From positions 2,852,001-2,916,000 of the forward strand of contig NZ_CP079107.1 in the NCBI RefSeq assembly GCF_019285735.1: a stretch of DNA of 64,000 nucleotides. Direction: 5' to 3'. This document shows positions 17,360 to 25,815 of this stretch, piece by piece. The position numbers and the translations under genes were made by a program. The stretch comes from Paeniglutamicibacter sp. Y32M11. GTDB lineage: Bacteria > Actinomycetota > Actinomycetes > Actinomycetales > Micrococcaceae. The notes under the pieces were generated by a model, which ran no database searches, was not told where the DNA came from, and worked only from the letters and a program-made list of their open reading frames with translations. Every line of letters begins with the position of its first letter. Position 1 is the stretch's first letter.

Positions 17360-18856
17360 TTGAGCGAGAACTTCACCACCACACAGAGCGGTGCCCCCGT
17401 TGCCAGCGACGAACATTCGCTAACCTCCGGCCCCGACGGCATCACCGCCCTCCACGATCGTTACCTCGTCGAGAAGCTTGCCGCGTTCAACCGCGAGCGC
17501 GTGCCGGAGCGCAACCCGCACGCCAAGGGCGGCGGCGCCTTCGGTGAATTCACCGTCACCGAGGACGTCTCGAAGTACACCCGCGCAGCCGTCTTCCAGC
17601 CGGGCGCCAAATCCGAGACGCTGCTGCGTTTCTCCTCGGTTGCCGGCGAGCAGGGTTCCCCCGACACCTGGCGCGACGTGCGTGGCTTCGCACTTCGCTT
17701 CTACACCACCGAGGGCAACTACGATGTGGTCGGCAACAACACCCCGGTGTTCTTCATCCGCGATGGTCTTAAGTTCCCGGACTTCATCCACTCGCAGAAG
17801 CGCCTGGGCGCCTCCGGCCTGCGCGATGCCGACATGCAGTGGGACTTCTGGACGCACTCCCCCGAGTCCGCACACCAGGTGACCTACCTGATGGGTGACC
17901 GCGGCCTGCCGACCTCCTGGCGCGAAATGAACGGCTACGGCTCGCACACCTACCAGTGGATCAACGCCGAGGGCGAGCGCTTCTGGGTGCAGTACCACTT
18001 CCATTCCCGCCAGGGCGTGCATAACATGTCCAATGAAGAGGCCGAGAAGCTTGCGGGCTCCGACGCCGACTTCTACCGTCGCGACCTGTTCGACAACATC
18101 GAGGCCGGCAACTACCCGACCTGGGATGTTTCCGTCCAGATCATGCCGTACGAAGAGGGCAAGACCTACCGCTTCAACCCGTTCGACATGACCAAGGTCT
18201 GGCCGCACGCGGACTACCCGCTGATCCCGGTTGGCCACTTCACGCTTAACCGCAACCCGCGCAACTTCTTCGCCGAGATCGAGCAGGCGGCGTTCTCGCC
18301 CTCGAACTTGGTCCCGGGCATCGACATCAGCCCCGACAAGATGCTGATGGCACGCGTGTTCTCCTACCCGGATGCCCAGCGCAACCGCATCGGCACCAAC
18401 TACAACCAGTTGCCGGTCAACCAGCCGCACGCGGCCACGGTGAACAACTACATGCATGAGGGCTCCATGCAGTACCACTTCAACGACGCAGACGCCCGCG
18501 TCTACACCCCGAACTCCTTCGGCGGCCCGGCTGCACAGCCGGAACGTGCCGGCGAAGGCGGCTGGGAAACCGACGGCGAGATGGTTCGTGCCGCGCAGAC
18601 CCTGCGCTCCGAGGACGATGACTTCGGCCAGGCCGGAACGCTGTACCGCGATGTCTTCAGCGCCGAGTCCAAGGAACGCTTCCACGACAACCTGCTGGGC
18701 CAGTGCAACGGCATCACCATAGATTCCATTCGCGAAGGATTCTTCGTCTACTGGAGCAACGTTGATGCCAACCTCGGCCAGATCTTGCGCGACGGCTACG
18801 CAGCCGGCGTTGCGGGTTCAACCGACGGCGCTTCTGAAATGGCGGGCAAGGTCTAA
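17360..18856 (+). CDS. katA: Monofunctional haem catalase
   Basis: Breaks down hydrogen peroxide in the cytosol. The 498-residue small-subunit type protein has the distal-His segment [18 protein letters not shown], the distal Asn region [13 protein letters not shown], and the proximal haem-binding segment [21 protein letters not shown], which holds the ligand Tyr and an Arg. The start is TTG with AAGGAG about 8 bases upstream. It is downstream of catR, presumably in one transcript, and followed by a strong terminator. Codon use is strongly biased towards C-ending codons, suggesting high expression. Confidence 0.96.
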   Translation: MSENFTTTQSGAPVASDEHSLTSGPDGITALHDRYLVEKLAAFNRERVPERNPHAKGGGAFGEFTVTEDVSKYTRAAVFQPGAKSETLLRFSSVAGEQGSPDTWRDVRGFALRFYTTEGNYDVVGNNTPVFFIRDGLKFPDFIHSQKRLGASGLRDADMQWDFWTHSPESAHQVTYLMGDRGLPTSWREMNGYGSHTYQWINAEGERFWVQYHFHSRQGVHNMSNEEAEKLAGSDADFYRRDLFDNIEAGNYPTWDVSVQIMPYEEGKTYRFNPFDMTKVWPHADYPLIPVGHFTLNRNPRNFFAEIEQAAFSPSNLVPGIDISPDKMLMARVFSYPDAQRNRIGTNYNQLPVNQPHAATVNNYMHEGSMQYHFNDADARVYTPNSFGGPAAQPERAGEGGWETDGEMVRAAQTLRSEDDDFGQAGTLYRDVFSAESKERFHDNLLGQCNGITIDSIREGFFVYWSNVDANLGQILRDGYAAGVAGSTDGASEMAGKV

Positions 18857-18883
18857 TCACCTGGCTGCTGCCACCGGCCGCTA

Positions 18884-18931
18884 AAAACCATGAGGTCCGA
18901 TTCCCCAAAGGGAATCGGACCTCATGGTTTT
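18884..18931 (+). terminator. Terminator of katA
   Basis: A perfect stem of about 22 bp (18884-18905 with 18910-18931) with a four-base loop ends in TTTT. It can also stop transcription coming from the minus-strand sigma gene. Confidence 0.9.
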
Positions 18932-18989
18932 GCTGGCATATTTCGCCCGGCTGACCGATCAGCCTGTGGACAGGCCGATCTGCGGTGAG

Positions 18990-21755
18990 CTATGGAAAAA
19001 CGACGTCGATAAAGTCCTCAGTACCACTGGCATTTCTAGTGCTCACTCGAACAATCAGCGGGGCATCCGTGCTTGTGCGTAGACCTCTCAGCACAAAACC
19101 GACGTTATCGCGAAGTAATTTGGAACACCTAAAGGTCACGACGCCGTCACCGGCAGAACCTTGCGAGCATAGCTGCCAGGGTTTCATCGAAACGGTAACA
19201 TCGCCGGTGCCCGAGATTACTTCAAAACGGATCCTCCTACTACTCAGGAATTCCAAGTCGCTGGTGTCAATATATGCTTCGTAGTTTCCGTTCAATCCGT
19301 CGACCCTGATGAGGCCCGATGTCAAAGAATCTTCGGTTGGAGCTGGCTCAATCGTCGGCTCCGGCGTCGGCTCGACAGTCGGTTCCGGCGTCGGTTCGAC
19401 CGTGGGCTCAACCGTGGGCTTGACGGTCGGCTCCGGCGTCGGTTCGACAGTCGGTTCCGGCGTCGGTTCGACAGTTGGCTCCACCGTCGGTTCGACCGTT
19501 GGCGCAACCGTGGGCTCCAGCGTCGGGTCCACAGTCGGTTCCGGCGTCGGTTCGACCGTTGGCTCAACCGTTGGCTTGACGGTGGGCTCCAGCGTCGGCT
19601 CGACAGTCGGTTCCGGCGTCGGTTCGACCGTTGGCTCCACCGTCGGTTCGACCGTTGGCGCAACCGTGGGCTCCAGCGTCGGGTCCACAGTCGGTTCCGG
19701 CGTCGGTTCGACCGTTGGCTCAACCGTGGGCTCCGGCGTCGGGTCCACAGTCGGTTCCGGCGTCGGTTCGACCGTTGGCTCAACCGTGGGCTTGACGGTG
19801 GGCTCCGGCGTCGGTTCGACAGTCGGTTCCGGCGTCGGTTCGACAGTTGGCTCCACCGTGGGCTTGACGGTGGGCTCCGGCGTCGGCTCCGGCGTCGGCT
19901 CCACGGTGGGTTCCGGAGTCGGTTCGACCGTTGGCGCAACCGTGGGCTCCAGCGTCGGGTCGACGGTCGGTTCCGGCGTCGGTTCGACCGGTGGCTCAAC
20001 CGTGGGCTTGACGGTGGGCTCCGGCGTCGGCTCCGGCGTCGGCTCCACGGTGGGTTCCGGAGTCGGTTCGACCGTTGGCGCAACCGTGGGCTCCAGCGTC
20101 GGGTCGACGGTCGGTTCCGGCGTTGGTTCGACAGTCGGCTCCGGCGTCGGTTCGACCGGTGGCTCAACCGTGGGCTTGACGGTGGGCTCCGGCGTCGGCT
20201 CCGGCGTCGGCTCCACGGTGGGTTCCGGAGTCGGTTCGACCGTTTGCTCAACCGTGGGCTCCAGCGTCGGGTCGATGGTCGGTTCCGGCGTTGGCTCGAC
20301 AGTCGGCTCCACAGTTGGCTCGACGGTCGGTTCCGGCGTCGGTTCGAGAGTCGGCTCCAGCGTCGGTTCCACAGTCGGCTCCGGCGTCGGTTCCACAGTG
20401 GGCTCAACTAACGACTCCGGAGGCGGAACGGTTGGGTGCTCGGGAGTGGGTTCAGCATTCTTCGTCGCGCTGGGATTGGGGCGAGGCTCAGCAGTACTAA
20501 CCTCGCTCATGTTTGGGCCCACGGCCTCATCAGGTTGCGGCGCAACAGGTTCCCCACCGCCGGTTACTGGCTTTTCCGTAATGTCCAGTTTCGGCGTCGT
20601 CGACAATTTCTGTTGATCACTAACGATTAAAGGAATCGCTACAGAATTTCCGACATACTCCCAAGGGGATCTCTTGTCGACCTGCTGAAGGGAGCCACGG
20701 GTTTGGTGACTCGGCGGATCGCTCTGTTGCTGTTGCCTATTAGTTCCGACTGCAACTCCGGCTGCAATCACTGCTACCGCAGCCGCGGCCGAAACTAGTG
20801 CGATGGTATTCGCTCCGACAAGCGTCCCTATTCCGCCTAGGAAAGTACTTGCAGATCCGGCCGAAGGTATCGCGCTTCCCACAGTGATGGTCCCGGCCTT
20901 CGAAGCAATGACTGTTGATACAGTGCCGCCCCCACTCGAAGCACCAGCGACCGCCGTAATTGCTGCCGGAATTCCCAATGCAGTGATTCCACCAAGGAAC
21001 AGCGGGGCGATGATTCCTCGCATCGAGCCCCCCACATCACTGACATGGAGGAGAATCGCTGTGCATTTAGAGCATTCGTTGAGATGCTCCTCGACCTTGG
21101 CTTCATTACGAGCGCTCAGGCCATTGCGAGCATAAGCTCCCAACTGCCGCGCATATCCCTGACAATCATCAGAATCCGACACATTTACGTGGCCCTGCAA
21201 ATACGCTTGGCGCAGTCCTTCCCGTGCTCTAACGGCAAGCGCGGAAACAGCATTGGCCGATAGTCCTAACAGCGGCGCTATGTCGGCGGGTTTCATTCCG
21301 TCAATCTCGGTGTACCACAGCACCGCCTGCCATCGTTCGGGAAGCGACCGGAAAGCGGCACCCACCACACCGGATTCAAACTGATTTATGATCGGGTCAG
21401 AGTAGGCATCTCCCGAGTCAAAAGTTGAAAAGTCATCGGTCAACGCCTGACGTTTCTGCTTATCGTTGTACGCAAACGCGAGTCGGGAGACCGTGGTGCC
21501 CAAGTAAGCACGGAAAAAGGTATCGGGACCTTTGCCCTTCCGCAAAACAGCGAATACCTTCTCGAATCCTTCTGCGACTAGGTCTTCGGCCTCATAGGAA
21601 CTATTGGAGTGGCGAAACGCAACACGAAGCGCGGCATCATAGTGCCGTTCGTATAGCTGCGATTGCGCACGATCATCCCCCGCCCGTACCTGGGCGGTAA
21701 GTTCAGAATCACTCGGATCGATGGGCTCGACGCTTGGTCCAGACTCAGTGTTCAC
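18990..21755 (-). CDS. ECF sigma factor fused to zinc finger, membrane segments, Pro-Thr repeat stalk and outer domain
   Basis: A 921-residue multidomain regulator. Residues 29-100 form sigma region 2 (EAEDLVAEGFEKVFAVL). Residues 130-185 form region 4 (RSLPERWQAVLWYTEIDGMKPADIAPLLGLS, then the HTH helix). Residues 198-240 form a zinc-finger anti-sigma-like segment with HxxxCxxC (His224, Cys228, Cys231). Hydrophobic segments lie at about 246-272 and 314-337. Residues 449-812 are [EDK]PT[VPL] tetrapeptide repeats. Residues 813-921 form a beta-rich domain with two Cys. ECF families with a fused anti-sigma and membrane tail are known in actinobacteria (ECF52/53 types). The inferred design is an outer sensor domain on a Pro-Thr stalk that controls a tethered sigma factor. 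It diverges from a GGDEF-like gene. No protease gene lies nearby. Confidence 0.88.
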   Translation of the reverse strand: MNTESGPSVEPIDPSDSELTAQVRAGDDRAQSQLYERHYDAALRVAFRHSNSSYEAEDLVAEGFEKVFAVLRKGKGPDTFFRAYLGTTVSRLAFAYNDKQKRQALTDDFSTFDSGDAYSDPIINQFESGVVGAAFRSLPERWQAVLWYTEIDGMKPADIAPLLGLSANAVSALAVRAREGLRQAYLQGHVNVSDSDDCQGYARQLGAYARNGLSARNEAKVEEHLNECSKCTAILLHVSDVGGSMRGIIAPLFLGGITALGIPAAITAVAGASSGGGTVSTVIASKAGTITVGSAIPSAGSASTFLGGIGTLVGANTIALVSAAAAVAVIAAGVAVGTNRQQQQSDPPSHQTRGSLQQVDKRSPWEYVGNSVAIPLIVSDQQKLSTTPKLDITEKPVTGGGEPVAPQPDEAVGPNMSEVSTAEPRPNPSATKNAEPTPEHPTVPPPESLVEPTVEPTPEPTVEPTLEPTLEPTPEPTVEPTVEPTVEPTPEPTIDPTLEPTVEQTVEPTPEPTVEPTPEPTPEPTVKPTVEPPVEPTPEPTVEPTPEPTVDPTLEPTVAPTVEPTPEPTVEPTPEPTPEPTVKPTVEPPVEPTPEPTVDPTLEPTVAPTVEPTPEPTVEPTPEPTPEPTVKPTVEPTVEPTPEPTVEPTPEPTVKPTVEPTVEPTPEPTVDPTPEPTVEPTVEPTPEPTVDPTLEPTVAPTVEPTVEPTVEPTPEPTVEPTLEPTVKPTVEPTVEPTPEPTVDPTLEPTVAPTVEPTVEPTVEPTPEPTVEPTPEPTVKPTVEPTVEPTPEPTVEPTPEPTIEPAPTEDSLTSGLIRVDGLNGNYEAYIDTSDLEFLSSRRIRFEVISGTGDVTVSMKPWQLCSQGSAGDGVVTFRCSKLLRDNVGFVLRGLRTSTDAPLIVRVSTRNASGTEDFIDVVFP
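19345..20430 (-). repeat. Coding tandem repeat: Pro-Thr tetrapeptide array, 12/24-bp periodic
   Basis: About 1.1 kb encodes roughly 90 tetrapeptides of the form EPTV, EPTP, EPTL, DPTL, KPTV or APTV. Most fall in 24-bp pairs (EPTP-EPTV). Larger near-identical blocks recur: the segment starting GGCTTGACGG at 19861 is repeated at 20005 and 20173, offsets of 144 and 168 bases, both multiples of 24. This indicates recent unequal duplication. The opposite strand is also open for 435 codons because of the simple composition. Confidence 0.95.
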
Positions 21756-21816
21756 AAAAAAACTTCGCTACAAATGGCCGTAAACCAACCCCAATGGGCC
21801 TACAGCACTCACACTC

Positions 21817-21913
21817 CAGTGTCCATGGAGTCTTCTTAAAAGGAAAGAAGGACACTGAACGGGTTCATGACGCGAGTTTCTCCATGAATAATTATGAGAG
21901 ATTCCGCGTCATG
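21817..21913. promoter_or_regulatory. Two inverted repeats in the shared sigma/GGDEF-like promoter region
   Basis: CAGTGTCC (21817-21824) pairs with GGACACTG (21850-21857). CATGACGCG (21866-21874) pairs perfectly with CGCGTCATG (21905-21913). Both lie in the 186 bases between the divergent starts, where promoters and operators of the pair should be. Confidence 0.5.
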
Positions 21914-21941
21914 CTTTTACTCTCATTCGCTCTTAGGACAC

Positions 21942-22760
21942 ATGAAGTTCTTTTCCCGGCGATCAGCGGTGCCTATTGATCCCGATACCTTTCTCGAGCG
22001 CTGGCGCGAGGAGTCCCAAAAGTCCGGATGGCTTCGCGAATCCGACTGGTACTGTTCTGCCGCGCGCTCCGTGGCAGTCAGCATTACTGAAGACCGTGAC
22101 CTCCACGCCCCTCTTCGTGCGTTGGCGTCGCGTAGGGCAATCCAAGGTGTGGGAATCGCTGAATCGCTCATCGATGTCCAAGCACTCTTCGAGACTAGTA
22201 AGATTCCGCAAGCGAAAAAACTGACTATCGAATTCGCCGACGCTTGGGTGGAGGCCACCGACCTCTACAGTCACAAACTCACCTGTTGGGATTCCAACAG
22301 TGGATTATCGAACCGGCAACACTTTGAACGCCGCGTCCACGAATTGCGTGAAAGCCCGACCACTCGCGACCTCCCCTACGTCGTCGCGCTGTTTCGTCAT
22401 TTGCGCACCGATCTTGATGAACAAACCACATTTAGGCTGTCAGCAGACATGGGTCGGGCATGCAAAGACACGATGCCGGAGGCAATTGCCACATATCGCG
22501 GTAACCGCATGGCTCTGTTGGTTCAAAAGGACACTCTCGCAAGCAACCGGTTTGATCTATTGAGCCAAGCGCTTGGAACCGTACTAGAGAGCTACGACGT
22601 GCCTCACCAGAGCCTACATCTTGATGTTGAGCCGGTGCCGGTGCGTCCGTTGGAGCTGCAACGTCTGCTCGGAACACTGGCGTATAGGCCGAAAAGTGTG
22701 TCCGCGAGGGGCCTGCTTCCCAACGATGGCGCAGTAGAACGAGGTTTCTTATACCTTTGA
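21942..22760 (+). CDS. Degenerate GGDEF-like protein, 3' end replaced by IS insertion
   Basis: A protein divergent from the membrane sigma factor. About residues 100-200 resemble a GGDEF domain: DSNSGLSNRQHFERRVHEL corresponds to the DPLTGLPNRRxFxxRL opening, and ATYRGNRMALLVQ stands where YRYGGDEFALLL would be. The GG(D/E)EF residues are gone, so cyclase activity is unlikely. ATG 21942 is chosen because AGGA lies 5 bases upstream. The insertion sequence entered at 22678. Joining the flanks restores GGA ACA CTC TGG CGT TAA, an uninterrupted gene of 248 codons ending LGTLWR. The present frame instead runs on for 27 IS-encoded residues and stops at 22760, so the protein is nearly complete with a foreign tail. 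Confidence 0.65.
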   Translation: MKFFSRRSAVPIDPDTFLERWREESQKSGWLRESDWYCSAARSVAVSITEDRDLHAPLRALASRRAIQGVGIAESLIDVQALFETSKIPQAKKLTIEFADAWVEATDLYSHKLTCWDSNSGLSNRQHFERRVHELRESPTTRDLPYVVALFRHLRTDLDEQTTFRLSADMGRACKDTMPEAIATYRGNRMALLVQKDTLASNRFDLLSQALGTVLESYDVPHQSLHLDVEPVPVRPLELQRLLGTLAYRPKSVSARGLLPNDGAVERGFLYL

Positions 22761-22770
22761 GCCATTAACC

Positions 22771-23934
22771 GTGAATGGTTCTGGAAAATCGAAGCAATGT
22801 GAAGTATGCGGATCTGCCCTGAAACGCAATGGAAAGACCTCAGCCGGAACCCAACGCTGGAGGTGCATCCACTGCGGGGCCAGCAGTGTCAAGAAGCGCC
22901 CTGACCTGAAACGTCGAGCCGAGCTAAACCTGTTCCTCCAATGGATCTTGGGGAAACAGTCCCAGGCCTCCTACAACCCCGGCACGGGTAGAACCCTCCG
23001 ACATAACACCCAGTGGTGTTGGGCGATCGAACCATCCCTAGCGCCCACCGGCGAAGTCCACCTGCAGATCCAAATGGACGGCATCTATCTAGGACGTGGG
23101 TGGTGTTGCCTGATCGCGATTGCCAACGGCAAAACCATTGGCTGGCAGTGGTGCGATAGTGAAAAGAGGGTGGCCTGGATAGCGTTGCTGGAACAGTTCC
23201 CAGCACCCCGGGTCGTGATCATTGACGGTGGCTCTGGGCTAGCGGCAGCACTGTCGCAAGCGTGGCCAGAGACTCGCGTTCAACGCTGCCTGGTCCATGT
23301 CCAACGCAACGTGCGCACTTATCTGACCCTGCGACCACGAACGGACGCGGGAAGAGCCCTTCGGCGAATTTCCCTTGCCCTGACACGCATCAAGACCCGA
23401 GAACACGCCACCCAGTGGATGCAAGCGCTGCAGGAATGGCACCACACCTTCGGGGACGTGATCAAGGAACGCACCTACCCGGCGGGACCTGGCGGCCACC
23501 GGCCCAAAGGTGTGAAGCCCACCCAAACCTGGTGGTACACCCACACTCGCCTACGTTCGGCCTACAAACTCCTCGAACGGCTGGTGCGCAGTGGTGAGCT
23601 CTTCACCTACCTGGAGCCAGAATTTGATGGGCTGGCCATCGCTTCGACAACCAACCACATCGAGGGCGGCGTTAACACTCAGCTCCGTGCGCTGCTGCGC
23701 GGGCACCGTGGCATGCCGCCGGCCCATGCGAAACGGGCGGTCGAATGGTGGCTCTACTCCCACAGTGAGAAACCAACTGAACCGCACACTCTCATCCGGC
23801 CTGAACACCTCAACACGAAACCAGTGAAGAAGCAGATCCAGGAGGAAACGATTGGGCCGGAACTCATCGGCACCGCACTGACTGAAGCCGAAGGGCTCTG
23901 GGTCAGAAAAGGATGGGCCGGCAGACCCTGCTGA
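22771..23934 (+). CDS. IS1249-type transposase
   Basis: A 387-residue mutator-type DDE transposase. The N-terminal zinc-ribbon has CEVCG (about 10-14) and CIHCG (about 33-37). The catalytic triad candidates are Asp in QMDGIYL, Asp in VIIDGGSGLAAAL and Glu in NHIEGGVN. The IS256-type CxxH motif region is RCLVHVQRNV. The start is GTG at 22771, with no clear ribosome binding site. The reading frame is intact. Confidence 0.93.
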   Translation: MNGSGKSKQCEVCGSALKRNGKTSAGTQRWRCIHCGASSVKKRPDLKRRAELNLFLQWILGKQSQASYNPGTGRTLRHNTQWCWAIEPSLAPTGEVHLQIQMDGIYLGRGWCCLIAIANGKTIGWQWCDSEKRVAWIALLEQFPAPRVVIIDGGSGLAAALSQAWPETRVQRCLVHVQRNVRTYLTLRPRTDAGRALRRISLALTRIKTREHATQWMQALQEWHHTFGDVIKERTYPAGPGGHRPKGVKPTQTWWYTHTRLRSAYKLLERLVRSGELFTYLEPEFDGLAIASTTNHIEGGVNTQLRALLRGHRGMPPAHAKRAVEWWLYSHSEKPTEPHTLIRPEHLNTKPVKKQIQEETIGPELIGTALTEAEGLWVRKGWAGRPC

Positions 23935-23955
23935 ATCATGCTCTGACATGGCACA

Positions 23956-23992
23956 GCCCCGGGTGACACACCCGGGGCAGACACACTTTTTT
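23956..23992 (+). terminator. Terminator of the transposase gene
   Basis: A 9-bp perfect GC stem (23956-23964 with 23970-23978) is followed after 8 bases by six T's. It lies inside the right end of the IS and overlaps its inverted repeat. Confidence 0.7.
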
Positions 23993-24020
23993 GCCTATAA
24001 GCCGGAACACTCTGGCGTTA

Positions 24021-24072
24021 AACAAAAACAAGGACCCGCAGTTTCCGCTACTTCGGAAAATACGAGCCCTTG
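24021..24072 (-). terminator. Probable terminator of the ferredoxin-NADP reductase gene
   Basis: Read on the minus strand, an imperfect hairpin (CAAGG/CCTTG outer pairs, TTTCCG/CGGAAA inner pairs, 24029-24072) runs into TTTTTGTTT. Confidence 0.55.
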
Positions 24073-24083
24073 CCACTTACAGC

Positions 24084-25481
24084 TTAGCCGCGAGAGATCT
24101 GAACCATTTCATTTCGGTCAACAATTTTGATGCGAGCCCGATCAACCGGACCCACTGACGTCTGCGTGGGGGACGCTGCCATACCCAGGGAAATTTCGTG
24201 GGCATCAAGCTTCTTCCAGCCATCCCACGTCGTGTATTCAATGCCGCGAGACTCCAGCAATTCGATGATCGCGTCTTCGCCGGGGCGGCTAGCCACCGGC
24301 AGTGACAGTCGATCCTCCAGCAGATTCCCAATCGTCTCCAACGCGTCACCCTTGGTGTGGCCAATCAAGCCAACCGGACCACGCTTGATCCAACCAGTGG
24401 TGTAGAGCCCAGGAATAGGCGCGCCGTCGGCGTCCAGGACGCGACCTCCTTCATTGGGGACAACACCCCGCTTTTCATCAAATTCGAGCTCAGCCAGCTC
24501 AGAGCCGTGGTAACCAATGGCTCGGTACACCGCTTGGACCGGGTAGTCGACAATTTCCCCGGTTCCCCGCACGTTGCCGGAGCCGTCAAGTTCCTGGCGC
24601 TCAAACTTGATGCCGGAGACCTTGCCGTCTTCGCCAACAACCTCAATGGGCGAATGAAGGAAGTGCAGGTGCAGTCGTCGCGATGCGCCGGTATCCTGCT
24701 CCTCAACAATCCAGTTGGTCAGGGTGTTAACCATCGTCTTGACCTGGTTGTTTGACTTAATTAATGCATCCGAAGCCTCGTCGAACTCGAAGTCTTCCGG
24801 GTAGAGGACGATGTCAACGTCGCGGCTGTGGCTCAGTTCGCGCAGCTCCAACGGTGTGAACTTCACCTGTGCCGGTCCACGGCGTCCAAAAATATGAACA
24901 TCCGTGACCGGCGAATTCTTCAGTCCCTCAAAAACATTCTCGGGGATTTCCGTCACCAGGAGGTCTTCGGCGTGCTTGGAAAGCACACGAGCAACGTCCA
25001 AAGCCACGTTGCCGTTTCCTAGGACGGCAATTTCCTTTGCCTCAAGCGGCCAGGTCCGAGGTACGTCGGGCTGCCCGTCGTACCAAGAAACAAAATCTGC
25101 TGCACCGTAGGAACCCTCAAGATCAATTCCAGGAATATCCATGTTTGCGTCCTTGATGGCGCCGGTCGCGAAGATGACTGCGTCATACATCCCGCGGATA
25201 TCGCTCAAGGTGAGGTCACGACCGTAGGTCACGTTCCCCAAGAAACGAATGTCGCCCCGATCGAGCACCTTGTGTAGTGCGTTGACGATTCCCTTGATCC
25301 GCGGATGATCCGGGGCAACGCCGTAGCGGATCAGTCCATAGGGAGCGGGGTAGGCATCGAGCAGGTCGATGCTGACCTCAAATTCACGCTCCGCCTTGGT
25401 CAGAATATCGGCAGCGTAGACGCCGGCCGGACCTGCCCCGATAATGGCGACACGGAGCGGGCGAACTGCTGAATCGGACAC
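24084..25481 (-). CDS. fprA: Ferredoxin/adrenodoxin-type NADP+ reductase (FprA-like)
   Basis: A flavoenzyme that passes electrons between NADPH and ferredoxin, for example for P450s or Fe-S assembly. The 465-residue length fits the adrenodoxin-reductase family. The FAD motif is IIGAGPAGVYAA (about 13-24), the NADP motif VLGNGNVALDVAR (about 150-162). The C-terminal GWIKRGPVGLIGHTKGDA is typical of mycobacterial FprA. The start is GTG at 25481 with GGAAGGA upstream; the frame extends 16 codons further with no support. There is no adjacent ferredoxin gene. The IS copy sits about 80 bases beyond its stop codon. Confidence 0.92.
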   Translation of the reverse strand: MSDSAVRPLRVAIIGAGPAGVYAADILTKAEREFEVSIDLLDAYPAPYGLIRYGVAPDHPRIKGIVNALHKVLDRGDIRFLGNVTYGRDLTLSDIRGMYDAVIFATGAIKDANMDIPGIDLEGSYGAADFVSWYDGQPDVPRTWPLEAKEIAVLGNGNVALDVARVLSKHAEDLLVTEIPENVFEGLKNSPVTDVHIFGRRGPAQVKFTPLELRELSHSRDVDIVLYPEDFEFDEASDALIKSNNQVKTMVNTLTNWIVEEQDTGASRRLHLHFLHSPIEVVGEDGKVSGIKFERQELDGSGNVRGTGEIVDYPVQAVYRAIGYHGSELAELEFDEKRGVVPNEGGRVLDADGAPIPGLYTTGWIKRGPVGLIGHTKGDALETIGNLLEDRLSLPVASRPGEDAIIELLESRGIEYTTWDGWKKLDAHEISLGMAASPTQTSVGPVDRARIKIVDRNEMVQISRG

Positions 25482-25815
25482 GAAGGGTTCCTTCCGGAGA
25501 ATGTTCACAAGATCATGCAAATAGCGCACGTCAGGCTAGTCTAATTGGCCTTGCTCTACAAACGTGAATCGGTGTGGGCAGTCTCACCCCAGCAACAACA
25601 CCGTTTTCCTCAGAGCCGGAGACCCTATGGTCACTCCGCAACTTCCAATGACTTGGATGGGTCCAGCCACCGATAGGCTTGAAGAATCGGTAAACAAGAC
25701 CCCAATGCGATGCCAAATAACCATGTTACCCGCGGGCAATCCTCACGCGCTTCCATGTGCTCTATCGCGTTTTCTGATCCGGAATGGAAACCATGCAATC
25801 TCAGTTGAAGTTCTC
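25482..25815. other. Gap between fprA and rarD
   Basis: About 330 bases hold the divergent promoters. The rarD frame is open here back to 25564, but the extra 84 codons have no EamA likeness and read as non-coding. No riboswitch or RNA family was recognised. Confidence 0.45.

Larger units (their letters stand above)
22679..24003 (+). mobile_element. IS1249-like insertion sequence (IS256 superfamily), 1325 bp
   Basis: Terminal inverted repeats of 27 bp match at 23 positions (left end 22679-22705, right end 23977-24003 on the minus strand, both starting GGC). They are flanked by a perfect 8-bp target duplication GGAACACT (22671-22678 and 24004-24011). One intact transposase gene and its terminator lie inside. 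The 8-bp duplication and about 1.3-kb length fit the IS256/IS1249 group. Complete ends suggest a fairly recent, possibly active copy. Confidence 0.93.

Noticed and set aside
17420-18685. Minus-strand 421-codon frame
   Set aside because: Antisense shadow of catalase, caused by the strong GC bias at third positions.
19345-20430. Possible CRISPR array
   Set aside because: The units are contiguous 12/24-bp coding repeats with no unique spacers and stay in frame with the sigma gene. No cas genes are present.
19309-20616. Plus-strand 435-codon frame of Val-Gly-Ser repeats
   Set aside because: It is the mirror of the Pro-Thr repeat array in the sigma fusion gene. It has no start signal and no domain beyond the repeat.
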